From the NCBI GenBank assembly GCA_017416795.1, contig JAFQBD010000036.1, positions 1 through 52,877 on the forward strand: DNA of 52,877 bases. Direction: 5' to 3'. Origin of the DNA: Bacillota bacterium (GTDB lineage: Bacteria; Bacillota; Clostridia; Peptostreptococcales; Anaerovoracaceae). Positions 37,025-45,809 of this stretch are shown one piece after another (within the stretch, counting starts at the first letter, position 1; each line of letters begins with the position of its first letter). The notes below the pieces were generated by a model. That model did not search any database and was not told where the DNA came from. It was given only the letters and a program-made list of their open reading frames with translations. Both the position numbers and the translations under genes were made by a program.

Positions 37025-38294
37025 CTATTTTTTCAAGCTCCTCGAGATATTTTTTGAAAGCAGCTTCGCTGCCGTTTGAAGTCGGTTCATAATACTTGAC
37101 GCCTTCCTTGTAAATATAGTCAGGTAAGTATTGTTGTGTAACATATCCGCCGTATGCATGAGGATATTTGTAATCAAGTCCTCTTCCCAGCTTAGATGCA
37201 CCGCCGTAATGGGCATCCATCAGATGAGAAGGAACATCGGATATCTTCCTTCTCTTAAGGTCTGCCATCGCTTTTTCAAGTGCTTCATTAGCTGCATTTG
37301 ATTTAGGGCATGATGCCAGCAGTACTGTAGCATGGGCCAGATTTATCCTGGCTTCCGGGAAGCCTATCATCTGTGCCGCCTGTATACATGAAGTCACTAT
37401 CGAAATAGCATTGGGATAAGCCATCCCTATATCTTCACTGGCCATGACCATCAGCCTTCTGCCTATCATATTAAGGTCCGCCCCTCCATCGATCAGCCTT
37501 GCCAGGTAATGTATGGCAGCGTGCGGGTCACTTCCTCTTACTGACTTCTGCAATGCTGAAAGCAGATTGTACTTGTCCTCTTCCTTGTCATAAAATGTCG
37601 TCTGCTGCTGCATGGCTTCAGCAACGATGGCTTTGTCTATCTGCTTTCCCTCTTCCAGGTTATCTACGATAAATCCTAATGTATCGAGAGCTACTCTGCA
37701 GTCGCCGCTGCTCATGTCTGCAAGTATCCTCAGAGCGTCTTCATCATACTTCACATCAAGACCTCCGAAGCCTTTTTCTGTGTCAATGATCGTCCTTTTA
37801 AGGATACCTGTGACTTCTTCGGTAGTCAGCCTTTTGAACTCATATATATTTCTTACTCTGCTTATGATGGCATTGTTGACTGAGAAGTAAGGGTTTTCTG
37901 TGGTACTGCCTATGAACTTGATGATACCTTCTTCAAGTGCCTTAAGCAGAGAATCCTGCTGCAGCTTGTTCCATCTATGTACTTCGTCTACATAGAGGAC
38001 CGTCGTTTCCTTCTGAAGACCGTAAAATCTGACAGAAGCGTTTTCCAGTATCACTTTCAGTTCCTTTGTCCCTGTCGTAGACGCATTGATCTCCACGAAG
38101 TTGCTGTCAAGTTCGCCCGCTATAAGTCTGGCTAATGTCGTCTTGCCTGTTCCGGGAGGCCCGAAAAAGATAGCAGAGTCAAAGCTTTTATTTCTTATTG
38201 AATTGTAGAAAAGAGAGCCTTCAAACATGAAGTGTGTTTGTCCAACAAATTCCGACAGTTTGGATGGTCTCATTTTAGTAGATAATGGTATCAT
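37002..38294 (-). CDS. rarA: Replication-associated recombination protein RarA (MgsA)
   Basis: 430-residue AAA+ ATPase that acts at stalled forks. Walker A FFGPPGTGKTTLARLIAG, Walker B TVLYVDEVHRWNK (Trp in place of the usual Phe), sensor 1 FIGSTTENPYFSVN, then the MgsA C-terminal tetramerisation part with LMVMASEDIGMAYP and DAHYGGASKLGRG. GAGG precedes the ATG. Its 3' end overlaps ispH, so the two are transcribed together. Confidence 0.95.
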   Translation of the reverse strand: MIPLSTKMRPSKLSEFVGQTHFMFEGSLFYNSIRNKSFDSAIFFGPPGTGKTTLARLIAGELDSNFVEINASTTGTKELKVILENASVRFYGLQKETTVLYVDEVHRWNKLQQDSLLKALEEGIIKFIGSTTENPYFSVNNAIISRVRNIYEFKRLTTEEVTGILKRTIIDTEKGFGGLDVKYDEDALRILADMSSGDCRVALDTLGFIVDNLEEGKQIDKAIVAEAMQQQTTFYDKEEDKYNLLSALQKSVRGSDPHAAIHYLARLIDGGADLNMIGRRLMVMASEDIGMAYPNAISIVTSCIQAAQMIGFPEARINLAHATVLLASCPKSNAANEALEKAMADLKRRKISDVPSHLMDAHYGGASKLGRGLDYKYPHAYGGYVTQQYLPDYIYKEGVKYYEPTSNGSEAAFKKYLEELEKIDERNNKG

Positions 38295-38332
38295 TTCTGC
38301 GTCCTCTATCTTTATTATAAATATATCGTCGT

Positions 38333-38821
38333 TTATTCATATATAGGTGTTACGAATGCATTGACAGTTTCAGGCAGCGCTTCAAGGGCCTTCTTCGCTT
38401 CATTCTTCGTCTTATATACCTCACCGACTATTTTATACAAGTCATCTTGTTCTATTATCTCAAGGTTTTCTACACCTATAGACGGCATTGCCAGTTCTGC
38501 CGATGTCTTGCCTGAATAACAGCCAAACTGAAGAGCATAGCCGATTATGTCACCTGTCTCTTCCACATCTGCCTCATCGACTATCGTCTTATCAGTATCG
38601 CCTATATCAGTAAGATTTATCTCGTCGCTTTTTTCGGCAGTAAGCTGTGGGACATAATTAACTACAGGTTCAACTACGTATTTTGCTGCAGCATATCCGC
38701 ATCCTACAGAAAGGCATAACATCACGATCACCGGCGTGAACGATACATTGTTCCTGCCGCGCGACTGACTTCTGTTTCTCGATCTATACCTTCTTCTTGC
38801 AGTCTTCCTTCTCCTGTGCAT
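38333..38821 (-). CDS. Membrane-anchored SPOR-domain-like protein
   Basis: 162 residues. An Arg-rich cytoplasmic head (RRRKTARRRYRSRNRSQSRGR), one membrane helix (FTPVIVMLCLSVGCGYAAA), an acidic linker, and a C-terminal repeat pair, ALQFGCYSGKTSAELAMPSI and YKIVGEVYKTKNEAKKALEAL, which fits a SPOR domain that binds denuded peptidoglycan. Probably external and septal. I use the ATG at 38821, six bases after GAGGGG; the ATG at 38827 abuts that site. The domain call is by pattern. Confidence 0.72.
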   Translation of the reverse strand: MHRRRKTARRRYRSRNRSQSRGRNNVSFTPVIVMLCLSVGCGYAAAKYVVEPVVNYVPQLTAEKSDEINLTDIGDTDKTIVDEADVEETGDIIGYALQFGCYSGKTSAELAMPSIGVENLEIIEQDDLYKIVGEVYKTKNEAKKALEALPETVNAFVTPIYE

Positions 38822-38954
38822 ATCCATCCCCTCTTTTCCGCTGTTTGGCTTATTTTGCCGTTCATATTGTTATCAGTAAATCTTATTAGGAAAACAAAGG
38901 GTTTATTCCAACAACATGTCTCATATACACAGATAAATATATCCTACATTAAAA

Positions 38955-38984
38955 AAACGGGTATTGCAATCTGCATACCCGTTT
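38955..38984 (-). terminator. Terminator of the amino-acid transporter gene
   Basis: AAACGGGTAT (38955-38964) pairs with ATACCCGTTT (38975-38984), ten-base loop; seven A on the left give a U-tract on the minus strand. Confidence 0.87.
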
Positions 38985-39027
38985 ATTCTTATTATTTTTT
39001 CTTGTGAACTATATTACCTGCTTATGC

Positions 39028-40752
39028 TTACGCATCACCGAAGATGTCATCATAGCTCTTTTCGTTGAGATACTTATCCATCAGTGCATCAACGTCCAGT
39101 TCGACTTCAGGTGCAGGTGGATCGTTCTTCTTACAAATGAAGAATACGATGATACCGATGATTCCTACGATAACACCACCGATACCCAGAATGTTCTGTA
39201 CCTGTGGGATGATGTCTCCCATCATGTCATAGTCACTTGGTTCCCATTCGCCGTATGATACTTCATACCATCTCAGCCAGAACTGTGCCAGGAATGCTGA
39301 GAAACCTGCGATCATCAGATAGATACCGATTCTCACTGTATCTCCCTGTGCCAGCTTAGTCTTAAGGTTGAGTGGATATCTTACAGGATCCTGCTTATAC
39401 AGACCGCCGTACAGTTTCTTAACGATAACATATACGATAACGCCTGATGCTGTAGCGATCAGTCCTGTTACGAAGTAATCTGTTCCGTTAACCAGCAGTG
39501 CTACGATGGAGATGAAGATAGGTGCTCCGCAGAAGAATGCCAGACCTGCTTTTCCGCCAGGCATTACGAAGAGGTTTCTCTTCACTCTTTCTTCTACAGG
39601 GATCATCTTTCTCAGCTTGATAACAGCCAGAGGCAGGATGATGTACAGTGCCAGGATGAATACTACTTCTGTTGATACCAGAGTTGTGAAGTCATACTGA
39701 CAAAGGATAACTGTTACGATTGCAAGTGACAGGATACCAACATATGGTACGCCTCTCTTCTTGCTTACCTTAACCAGGAACTTAGGGCAAAGATTATCAT
39801 CTGCCATTACGAAGAATCCTCTTGATCCTGATGCCAGGTATGTATTGAATATAGCACACTGTGATACGATAGCGATCACCAGGAATACATATCCCCATGC
39901 AGTTCCCAGATGTTCAGTCAGGATAGTTGCATAACCTACTGATTCAGCATTGAATCCGCCTTCTGTTGACCACAGTTCCCATGAACCTGCAGGCAGTGAT
40001 GCGAGACCACCCAGTGTAGGCAGGATGTATGTCAGTGCTACCAGCGGCATTGCGATCAGCAGTCCCTTAGGGATTACCTGAGGGTTCTTTACTTCGCCTG
40101 CCATGTTGGAGATACATTCATATCCGCAGTACATCCATACGCAGATGCAGATACCGCCTGACAGTGAATCGAAGAAGTTGTAATCTTCAGGCATCATTGG
40201 TGTTACAGGATTAGTCTGCCAGTTGATAAGACCAACTACTGCTACCAGTGCGAATGCACATACGATCGCGATAGACAGGACAGTACTTACCTTGCCTACT
40301 TCTCTCAGACCCATCAAGTTGATGAATGTGAAAAGTGCGATCATGCCCAGCTTCAGAATGAAGATAGCAGCTTCTGACATTGGGATCATCTGGCTTACAT
40401 AGCCTGCTACCAGTGCTACATATACGCCGTTAGTGATGTAAGTGGAAACTGTTCCCCACCAACCTGCCTGGAATCCCCAGAATTCACCGAATGCTTCTTT
40501 TACCCATACGTACACGCCGCCTTCTGAAGGCATCACGGATCCGCATTCAGCAACCATGTTACTGATTGGGTAAGCCCAAATGATCGGGAATACAGCCAGC
40601 AGGATCAAGGTCATACCAGGACCTGTTTCAGGTATCATTTCTTCGATACCAAATGCTCCTGCAGCTACCAGACAGTACAGCATGAATACGATGCCGGAAA
40701 CCTTGATGTCGTGTTTCTTAAGTCCGGCTACGCCGTGTTGTTGTTGGCTCAT
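39028..40752 (-). CDS. APC-superfamily amino acid transporter
   Basis: 574-residue polytopic membrane protein with twelve or more helices. The consensus TM1 region reads LVAAGAFGIEEMIPETGPG, followed by ECGSVMPSEGGVYVWVKEAFG and VWMYCGYECISNMAGEVKNP, close to glutamate/GABA-type antiporters. The C-terminus is long, with two extra helices and an acidic tail. The substrate is not decided. AGGAGG precedes the ATG; the leader holds a hairpin with a U-run. Its own promoter and terminator make it monocistronic. Confidence 0.9.
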   Translation of the reverse strand: MSQQQHGVAGLKKHDIKVSGIVFMLYCLVAAGAFGIEEMIPETGPGMTLILLAVFPIIWAYPISNMVAECGSVMPSEGGVYVWVKEAFGEFWGFQAGWWGTVSTYITNGVYVALVAGYVSQMIPMSEAAIFILKLGMIALFTFINLMGLREVGKVSTVLSIAIVCAFALVAVVGLINWQTNPVTPMMPEDYNFFDSLSGGICICVWMYCGYECISNMAGEVKNPQVIPKGLLIAMPLVALTYILPTLGGLASLPAGSWELWSTEGGFNAESVGYATILTEHLGTAWGYVFLVIAIVSQCAIFNTYLASGSRGFFVMADDNLCPKFLVKVSKKRGVPYVGILSLAIVTVILCQYDFTTLVSTEVVFILALYIILPLAVIKLRKMIPVEERVKRNLFVMPGGKAGLAFFCGAPIFISIVALLVNGTDYFVTGLIATASGVIVYVIVKKLYGGLYKQDPVRYPLNLKTKLAQGDTVRIGIYLMIAGFSAFLAQFWLRWYEVSYGEWEPSDYDMMGDIIPQVQNILGIGGVIVGIIGIIVFFICKKNDPPAPEVELDVDALMDKYLNEKSYDDIFGDA

Positions 40753-40763
40753 TATTACACCTC

Positions 40764-40803
40764 CTAAAAAATAAAGGCATGCTTAAAAATAAAAATGCAT
40801 GCC
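40764..40803 (-). promoter_or_regulatory. Leader hairpin with U-run before the transporter gene
   Basis: On the minus strand GGCATGC (40803-40797) pairs with GCATGCC (40782-40776) over a 14-base A/T loop and is followed by UUUAUUUUUU and then the ribosome site. It looks like a weak intrinsic terminator or attenuator. Confidence 0.4.
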
Positions 40804-40832
40804 CCGCTAATGATTGCTAATAAACCAACTAT

Positions 40833-40860
40833 ATTTTAACATATATACTAATTTTCTCAA
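40833..40860 (-). promoter_or_regulatory. Promoter of the amino-acid transporter gene
   Basis: TTGAGA (40855-40860), 16-base spacer, TAAAAT (40833-40838), overlapping the last codon of the DUF6382 gene. Confidence 0.55.
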
Positions 40861-41402
40861 GAATTTTTTTGCTTATATTCTGTATAAAGCTGTCTCTTGA
40901 ACAGTCCTACTTTATTCACCATTTCACGTATGTAATAATTATGGTACATGATGAATTTTTCAGCCTCGTCAAGGTATCTGCCGTTACCATCGCATATATC
41001 CTCCTTCAGCTGTCTTATGAAAGAAACTAAATTCCTTCTTATACTCAAATCATTACCCGCTGCAGGCACATATGCTATCTTCACCTGCGACGTTTCCTTA
41101 TTATAAAATACAGTATCCGTATTTATCGTGATCCGCGCAGGCGTGATAAGATATTCTATAGATCTTCCGATTATGAGCAAAACACACTCTAATATGTAAA
41201 GTGCGTCTTCGGTTTTCTCCACTCTGTAACTGCTGAGCGGTGCGAATCCGCTGCAGTCATAGCTTACGATCTCGGCACCTTCTTCACCCATGAATCCCAT
41301 AGGCATGAAGTATCCGCATTCTCCCGACGAAAGCATTATCTTCTCGTAATCTCTGAATGTATTCTCTTCGAGTCTTATGCTGAATTCTCTGTTTTCCCAC
41401 AT
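40857..41402 (-). CDS. DUF6382-like protein, end of Tad operon
   Basis: 181 residues. The pattern GYFMPMGFMGEEGAEIVSYD, SGFAPLSSYRV, ILECVLLIIGRSIEYLITPARI and the FYNKETSQVKIAYVP stretch resemble DUF6382, a domain usually fused to an FHA domain in Clostridia and found with Tad genes. Here it ends before any FHA domain. No membrane helix or signal peptide; probably cytoplasmic. AAAGGAGG precedes the ATG. Role in pilus control is inference. Confidence 0.68.
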   Translation of the reverse strand: MWENREFSIRLEENTFRDYEKIMLSSGECGYFMPMGFMGEEGAEIVSYDCSGFAPLSSYRVEKTEDALYILECVLLIIGRSIEYLITPARITINTDTVFYNKETSQVKIAYVPAAGNDLSIRRNLVSFIRQLKEDICDGNGRYLDEAEKFIMYHNYYIREMVNKVGLFKRQLYTEYKQKNS

Positions 41403-41432
41403 ATGACTTCCTCCTTTTATCTCTTTTTTCTC

Positions 41433-42203
41433 TTATCCCCCTCCGCACTTGGAGCATGGCCTGTATCCTTTTTTTGCGGCCTCACTTTCATCGATGACCG
41501 CAGTATGTCTATCTATGGAGCTGCACATACCGCTATGATATGAAGTATCCTCACTTCCAAAGCAAAACACTATGGTCCCTGCCTGAATATCCTTCGAGTT
41601 GCAAAGCCCGCAGCCGTCATATTTTCTCTTTAATGCCTCCGTAAGGACTTTCGGAGAAACTGAAGCCTTTACATAAGTGCAGTTTTCCGAATGATATTTT
41701 TCCCCTGAATGAGGAAAGACCCATACAGGTCTCTGTCCTGCATAAGATTCAAGACCTTCAGCCCCCATAGGCTCCCCTCTTTCGTCTACACCTGTAAATC
41801 CTCTGAACTTTATCCCTTGCTCCATGGTGAACGTTCTCGAAAAACCTAACGGCAGCTGAAGATCTATCGAAGTATGTATCGTATATGATGTCAGATCATC
41901 TGTAAGACCGTCGCTGTACATGATCTTTAATCCTTTTAACTTCATCTCATCAATCACGGGGTTATCTGTATTTATCCTCTTGCTTACTGCCGGACCTACC
42001 AGCGTCGCATTCGCACGATCATAAGACTTAGATGCTACCAAAGCACTTTCATCAACTGCTCCATGTATGCAGTTTTCCCATGTACCTTCAACTCTCATGA
42101 AATACCCCAGCGAAAGCACCGCCAGCAGCACCAATGGAAGAAATACAGCCGCTTCCACCGTATAGAAACCTTTTTTGCTTACATGTTTAATATTGTTTCT
42201 CAT
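41433..42203 (-). CDS. TadE-like pseudopilin with two Cys/His metal-binding modules
   Basis: 256 residues. The N-terminus KKGFYTVEAAVFLPLVLL is TadE-like, with Gly12 at a prepilin-type cleavage site and Glu at +5. After a beta-rich middle, residues 171-201 and 223-253 each carry H-x3-C-x22-C-x2-C (H171, C175, C198, C201; H223, C227, C250, C253), the second ending GYRPCSKCG, like Ada-type zinc knuckles. These would lie outside the cell. The gene overlaps the DUF5702 gene by 17 bases. Confidence 0.8.
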   Translation of the reverse strand: MRNNIKHVSKKGFYTVEAAVFLPLVLLAVLSLGYFMRVEGTWENCIHGAVDESALVASKSYDRANATLVGPAVSKRINTDNPVIDEMKLKGLKIMYSDGLTDDLTSYTIHTSIDLQLPLGFSRTFTMEQGIKFRGFTGVDERGEPMGAEGLESYAGQRPVWVFPHSGEKYHSENCTYVKASVSPKVLTEALKRKYDGCGLCNSKDIQAGTIVFCFGSEDTSYHSGMCSSIDRHTAVIDESEAAKKGYRPCSKCGGG

Positions 42204-43443
42204 ATGAATACATCTTACCGTTTACTTTTACTCTGACAGATATACCTGTAGCATATTCATTTATCAGAAAATCCTTATCATAACTTTTACGCATATTTAT
42301 CTGTATGAGATCCAAGATGCGTGCTATTTTTATATTCTCATCTTGAAAGAATAAAAGTATCTGCAGATACTGGCCATAGTCATATCCTTTTTCTTTCGGC
42401 GGTATTACTGTTCCTCCGAAAACCCCTTCTATAGCTGAATCGAGATCGATGGCCCATGTACTGCTGTCTTTTACCATCGGGACCTTATTGCCTTTCTTCA
42501 GAAGTTCCACATCGTTATCTGCTTCAGCATATGCCCATGTAGAGGTCAATGCCGCCTGAGTAGCTACAGCAGCCGGTCCCGGGGTCATGATCTGAGCTGC
42601 CGCTGCAAGTGCCGCCTGTTTCTCCGGATCAGCATACAGATATGCCATGTTTATTGGAAAGCGCATTGCCTTGAGTGCCATCTCTACTCTCTTTTCATTT
42701 TTCTTATCAGAAAGCTCACCGCCCAGGATATATTCAACTTCGTTTTTGAAAAAGTGCTTGTTATCTGCTATATGTACGCCGCTGTTAAAGTGTCCCAGAA
42801 TATAGTTGCTTATCATATATGTCTCTGTTCCCGATACGAATGCCGCCTTGACATCGTCTGCCTTATCTGCCAGAGACTCAGCCATTGCAGTCAGACTCTT
42901 TTTCGGGATCGTTGCAGACGGAAGTGATGATATGGCAGGACCGTATCTCAAAGTCCTTTCTTCCATTTGATTTACTGCATCAGTCTCTGTGTTTCCCTTT
43001 TCTTTACCTGTTATGCTATCGACTATACCCTCCGCTGACCGCGCTTTCATATGCTCGATGATCTGTTCTTTTATGTTCGATGTGCTGATTATCGGATATC
43101 TTCCGGCCGAAACATCTACCGCATCTATCATCACATCTTCCATGTCATCTAAGGAATATTTTACATACATATCAAGTTTCCTTGAAAGCTCCTCGTCTGT
43201 ACCTTTAATAAGAAACAGCCCATATTCCTTTTGCAGCTTCCTGTCGAATTCTGACATAACTGAATCTCCGGCAAGGCTTATCACTGCATCGACACTGCTC
43301 CTTGCAGTCTCTGTTTTCACACCATATATCAGTGCAAGGGCTATCGACATGATGGCCGCCATAATAACTGTCAGAAAAACTGCACTGCTTCCTTTTTTGC
43401 TTTTGATGCTTGGTCCTGTTTTTTTGTCATTCATCTTTCTCAC
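42187..43443 (-). CDS. DUF5702/TadG-like Tad accessory protein
   Basis: 418 residues. A basic start, then one membrane helix in KKGSSAVFLTVIMAAIMSIALAL, a long Glu/Lys-rich external part (about residues 45-400) and an Ala-rich stretch near 290. This matches DUF5702 proteins of clostridial Tad loci. Unlike the TadE proteins there is no Glu at +5 after the KKG. Role in pilus assembly is inferred from context. It overlaps both neighbours by 17 bases. Confidence 0.78.
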   Translation of the reverse strand: MRKMNDKKTGPSIKSKKGSSAVFLTVIMAAIMSIALALIYGVKTETARSSVDAVISLAGDSVMSEFDRKLQKEYGLFLIKGTDEELSRKLDMYVKYSLDDMEDVMIDAVDVSAGRYPIISTSNIKEQIIEHMKARSAEGIVDSITGKEKGNTETDAVNQMEERTLRYGPAISSLPSATIPKKSLTAMAESLADKADDVKAAFVSGTETYMISNYILGHFNSGVHIADNKHFFKNEVEYILGGELSDKKNEKRVEMALKAMRFPINMAYLYADPEKQAALAAAAQIMTPGPAAVATQAALTSTWAYAEADNDVELLKKGNKVPMVKDSSTWAIDLDSAIEGVFGGTVIPPKEKGYDYGQYLQILLFFQDENIKIARILDLIQINMRKSYDKDFLINEYATGISVRVKVNGKMYSYEKQY

Positions 43444-43831
43444 CTCTGACGATGCTGCTTGCTCTTACGTATGAAGGACCATCGATAGCATAACAATGAC
43501 TTTCTAAGACAAACGTTCCTTTCCTGCGGAGTATCCCGCTATGTTCCATGACGAGATATTTCTTACCTGTAACTTCTCCGCCTAGGACATTCTTATCGAT
43601 GTGGATCGCAACATCTGAAGTATCATGCGATATACTTGATAAGCATATAGTCTTATCTGTCATCCTTCCTGCCTCTGCTCGCAAAGTTTCATGTAATCTG
43701 CACTGCTCCGTCATCTGCATATAGAAAAACATTATTATGAGTATGGCAGTAATTACTGAAAGCATTATTACGGGAAGAACGACAGCAGCTTCTATGACAT
43801 AGCTGCCTTTTTTGTTCAAACTCACCTTCAT
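43427..43831 (-). CDS. TadE-like pseudopilin
   Basis: 134 residues. NKKGSYVIEAAVVLPVIML is a TadE head with cleavage after Gly9 and Glu at +5; a single helix follows and then a short external domain. The ATG overlaps the stop of the pilin gene (TGATG), so translation is coupled. Confidence 0.82.
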   Translation of the reverse strand: MKVSLNKKGSYVIEAAVVLPVIMLSVITAILIIMFFYMQMTEQCRLHETLRAEAGRMTDKTICLSSISHDTSDVAIHIDKNVLGGEVTGKKYLVMEHSGILRRKGTFVLESHCYAIDGPSYVRASSIVRGEKDE

Positions 43832-43998
43832 CAGAAATTGCTGTTCAGACCCTCAAATGTCTTATTTACGAAGTCGGTGATCTCTGTTTTGAAGATGAGC
43901 CCCAGCGCGACAGCAAGTGCGACAAGGATCGCTACCTGTACAAGTTCCATCCCCCTTTTTGATCTTATACGCAATATCTTTCTTTTATATTTCCTCAT
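43831..43998 (-). CDS. Flp-type pilin (55 residues)
   Basis: Short gene found by translating the gap between tadC and tadE. The product has a very basic leader (MRKYKRKILRIRSKRG), then MELVQVAILVALAVALGLIF, a hydrophobic helix, and TEITDFVNKTFEGLNSNF. The leader ends in Gly, as for type IVb pilins, with Glu at +2 and Gln at +5, so it departs from the usual Glu at +5. GGGGTG precedes the ATG. By position and size it should be the major pilin. Confidence 0.8.
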   Translation of the reverse strand: MRKYKRKILRIRSKRGMELVQVAILVALAVALGLIFKTEITDFVNKTFEGLNSNF

Positions 43999-44040
43999 TT
44001 TTACACCCCTTTTCTTGATTATCCCGTGCAGGTATGTTTC

Positions 44041-45063
44041 TCAAAGTTCAAGCAGCGCAGGAGCTACGGTTATCGCTATTAGAACGATGAGAAAAAGCAT
44101 CAGCGGTAATGTCAGCTTAGTCTCAGCCAGTCTTCCCATCTCTTCACACTTTTTCTTCCTGTCCATCCAAAGCATATCGCTTTCACTGCGCAGCTTGCCT
44201 GTTAGCTCCGTGCCTTTATTCACATTGTCTTCTATGATATTCGAGACTCTCATTAATTCCTGCACGCCACTGTTTCTCGCGAAATCTTTAAGGCCTTTGC
44301 TCATAGAACCATTGGCAGTTTTCATAGCTGTGTAGATACCTTTGAGATTGCTGTAGAAATAATCATCGCTGGTGTTAAAATCCCCTATGCTTTCTTCAAC
44401 AGCTTTTTCAAATGCGCTGTTTACCACCATACCTGCTTCTATGAGCAGTACAAGACGATTTATGAAACCGGGGAGTTGTCTTGATACAGAGGCTCTGTTA
44501 GCGGCTTCTATCTTTTTTAATGATGAGAAACGTTCTCTATACATTATCACTGATATCAATACCATCATTATCAGGATCAAAATAGAATTACTTCGTGAAG
44601 CCTTTTCAATTTCCCAATGTATCTTTTCTCCCGTTTCAAGTTTTACCGGAAGGCTGACTTTCTTGACGGTCCTATCCGAGTTCAACGTATCTGCAAATGT
44701 TCTCAAGCTGTACTCGTAATTTTCTTCTTCCGTCATAGCCGGTTCTGCTTCTTTCTTTTCCGCAGCTTCTTTATCGGTTTTTTCATCAACATAAGGCTCC
44801 AGCATTACGTTGATCTTTTTTTCATAAATCCCGTTTTCCCCTTCTATTTCTGCCTTAAGAGACAGGTGTCCGCTATCTCCGCCAGCTTCCGGTCTGATAA
44901 GGTAAAGCTGCCCGTACGAGTTCTCTACCGCTATCCCTTGTTCAGACGACATCACCAGATCTGATATAATGAGCATGATCCCTATCAGCACAACGGCTGT
45001 GATCTGCTTCCTCGTTTTTCTTACAGCTTTTTCTGCAGTTATCTGCCCCCGATCTTTTTTCAT
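44041..45063 (-). CDS. tadC: TadC-like platform protein (T2SS F domain)
   Basis: 340 residues. A cytoplasmic start, one helix (ITAVVLIGIMLIISDLVM), a large charged external loop (about residues 45-155, rich in Glu/Lys), a second helix, the T2SSF helical core (LPGFINRLVLLIEAGMVVNSAFEKA and GTELTGKL), and a last helix at the end. TadB/TadC proteins form the inner-membrane platform that the TadA motor turns. The external loop is longer than usual. The ATG overlaps the tadB stop. Confidence 0.82.
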   Translation of the reverse strand: MKKDRGQITAEKAVRKTRKQITAVVLIGIMLIISDLVMSSEQGIAVENSYGQLYLIRPEAGGDSGHLSLKAEIEGENGIYEKKINVMLEPYVDEKTDKEAAEKKEAEPAMTEEENYEYSLRTFADTLNSDRTVKKVSLPVKLETGEKIHWEIEKASRSNSILILIMMVLISVIMYRERFSSLKKIEAANRASVSRQLPGFINRLVLLIEAGMVVNSAFEKAVEESIGDFNTSDDYFYSNLKGIYTAMKTANGSMSKGLKDFARNSGVQELMRVSNIIEDNVNKGTELTGKLRSESDMLWMDRKKKCEEMGRLAETKLTLPLMLFLIVLIAITVAPALLEL

Positions 45064-45809
45064 ATCTTTATCTGTGATATCCTTTCCATCAAATAGATAC
45101 CGTATACTGTTACTGCCAATGCCGCCGTCATTATCAACCTCCCCGCAATCGTTTCATAAAGAACCGATATGTACGAAGAAGAAAAGATATTGAGTGCCAG
45201 CAGCATCGCAGGCGGCATAGCAGATATCAGTCGTCCTTCCATCTTCTTTTGAGACATCAGCACTTTGATATCCCTTTCTATCGTCATTTTCTGTGTCAAT
45301 ACCTCTGATGTCTGTTCGATCATCTTCTCTATATCCCCGCCCATATTCCTGCATGTCACATAGACCTGCACGAAATCATTTATATCTTCGCATTTTGTGC
45401 GCTCTGCGAAGTCTTTGAGTAATGGTTTGTCGCTTTCCTTATTCTCAAGTATACTTATTCTCATATGCTTAAGTTCCTTCATGATCGGATCAGTCGGCTT
45501 ATATATGGATGATAGATTCTCTTCTGCTTCTATCAATGCCTCTTCCATCTGCCTTCCCGATGCTACCGATGCTGATAGGGAATAAAGCATATCCTTAAAC
45601 TGCATATTCAGTGCATCCATCCTCTTATGCGCCATATGCCCCTTAACATACGGCATGACGAAATGTACCAATACCCCTGAAATAAGAGAAGCTATGATGC
45701 TGTGGTAAAAAAGGTAAACCACCGTGAATATGCATAAATACCCTGCCAAATAAAAGATGATCTTTTCTTTCGTAGAAAACTCGTATACGGAATAGTCCCT
45801 TATCATCAA
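45060..45809 (-). CDS. tadB: TadB-like platform protein (T2SS F domain)
   Basis: 249 residues. Two helices near the N-terminus, then the F domain (DMLYSLSASVASGRQMEEALIEA, and YVTCRNMGGDIEKMIEQ) and two helices at the C-terminus. Pairs with TadC. Overlaps tadA and tadC by ATGA at each end, so the three are translationally coupled. Confidence 0.85.
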   Translation of the reverse strand: MMIRDYSVYEFSTKEKIIFYLAGYLCIFTVVYLFYHSIIASLISGVLVHFVMPYVKGHMAHKRMDALNMQFKDMLYSLSASVASGRQMEEALIEAEENLSSIYKPTDPIMKELKHMRISILENKESDKPLLKDFAERTKCEDINDFVQVYVTCRNMGGDIEKMIEQTSEVLTQKMTIERDIKVLMSQKKMEGRLISAMPPAMLLALNIFSSSYISVLYETIAGRLIMTAALAVTVYGIYLMERISQIKI

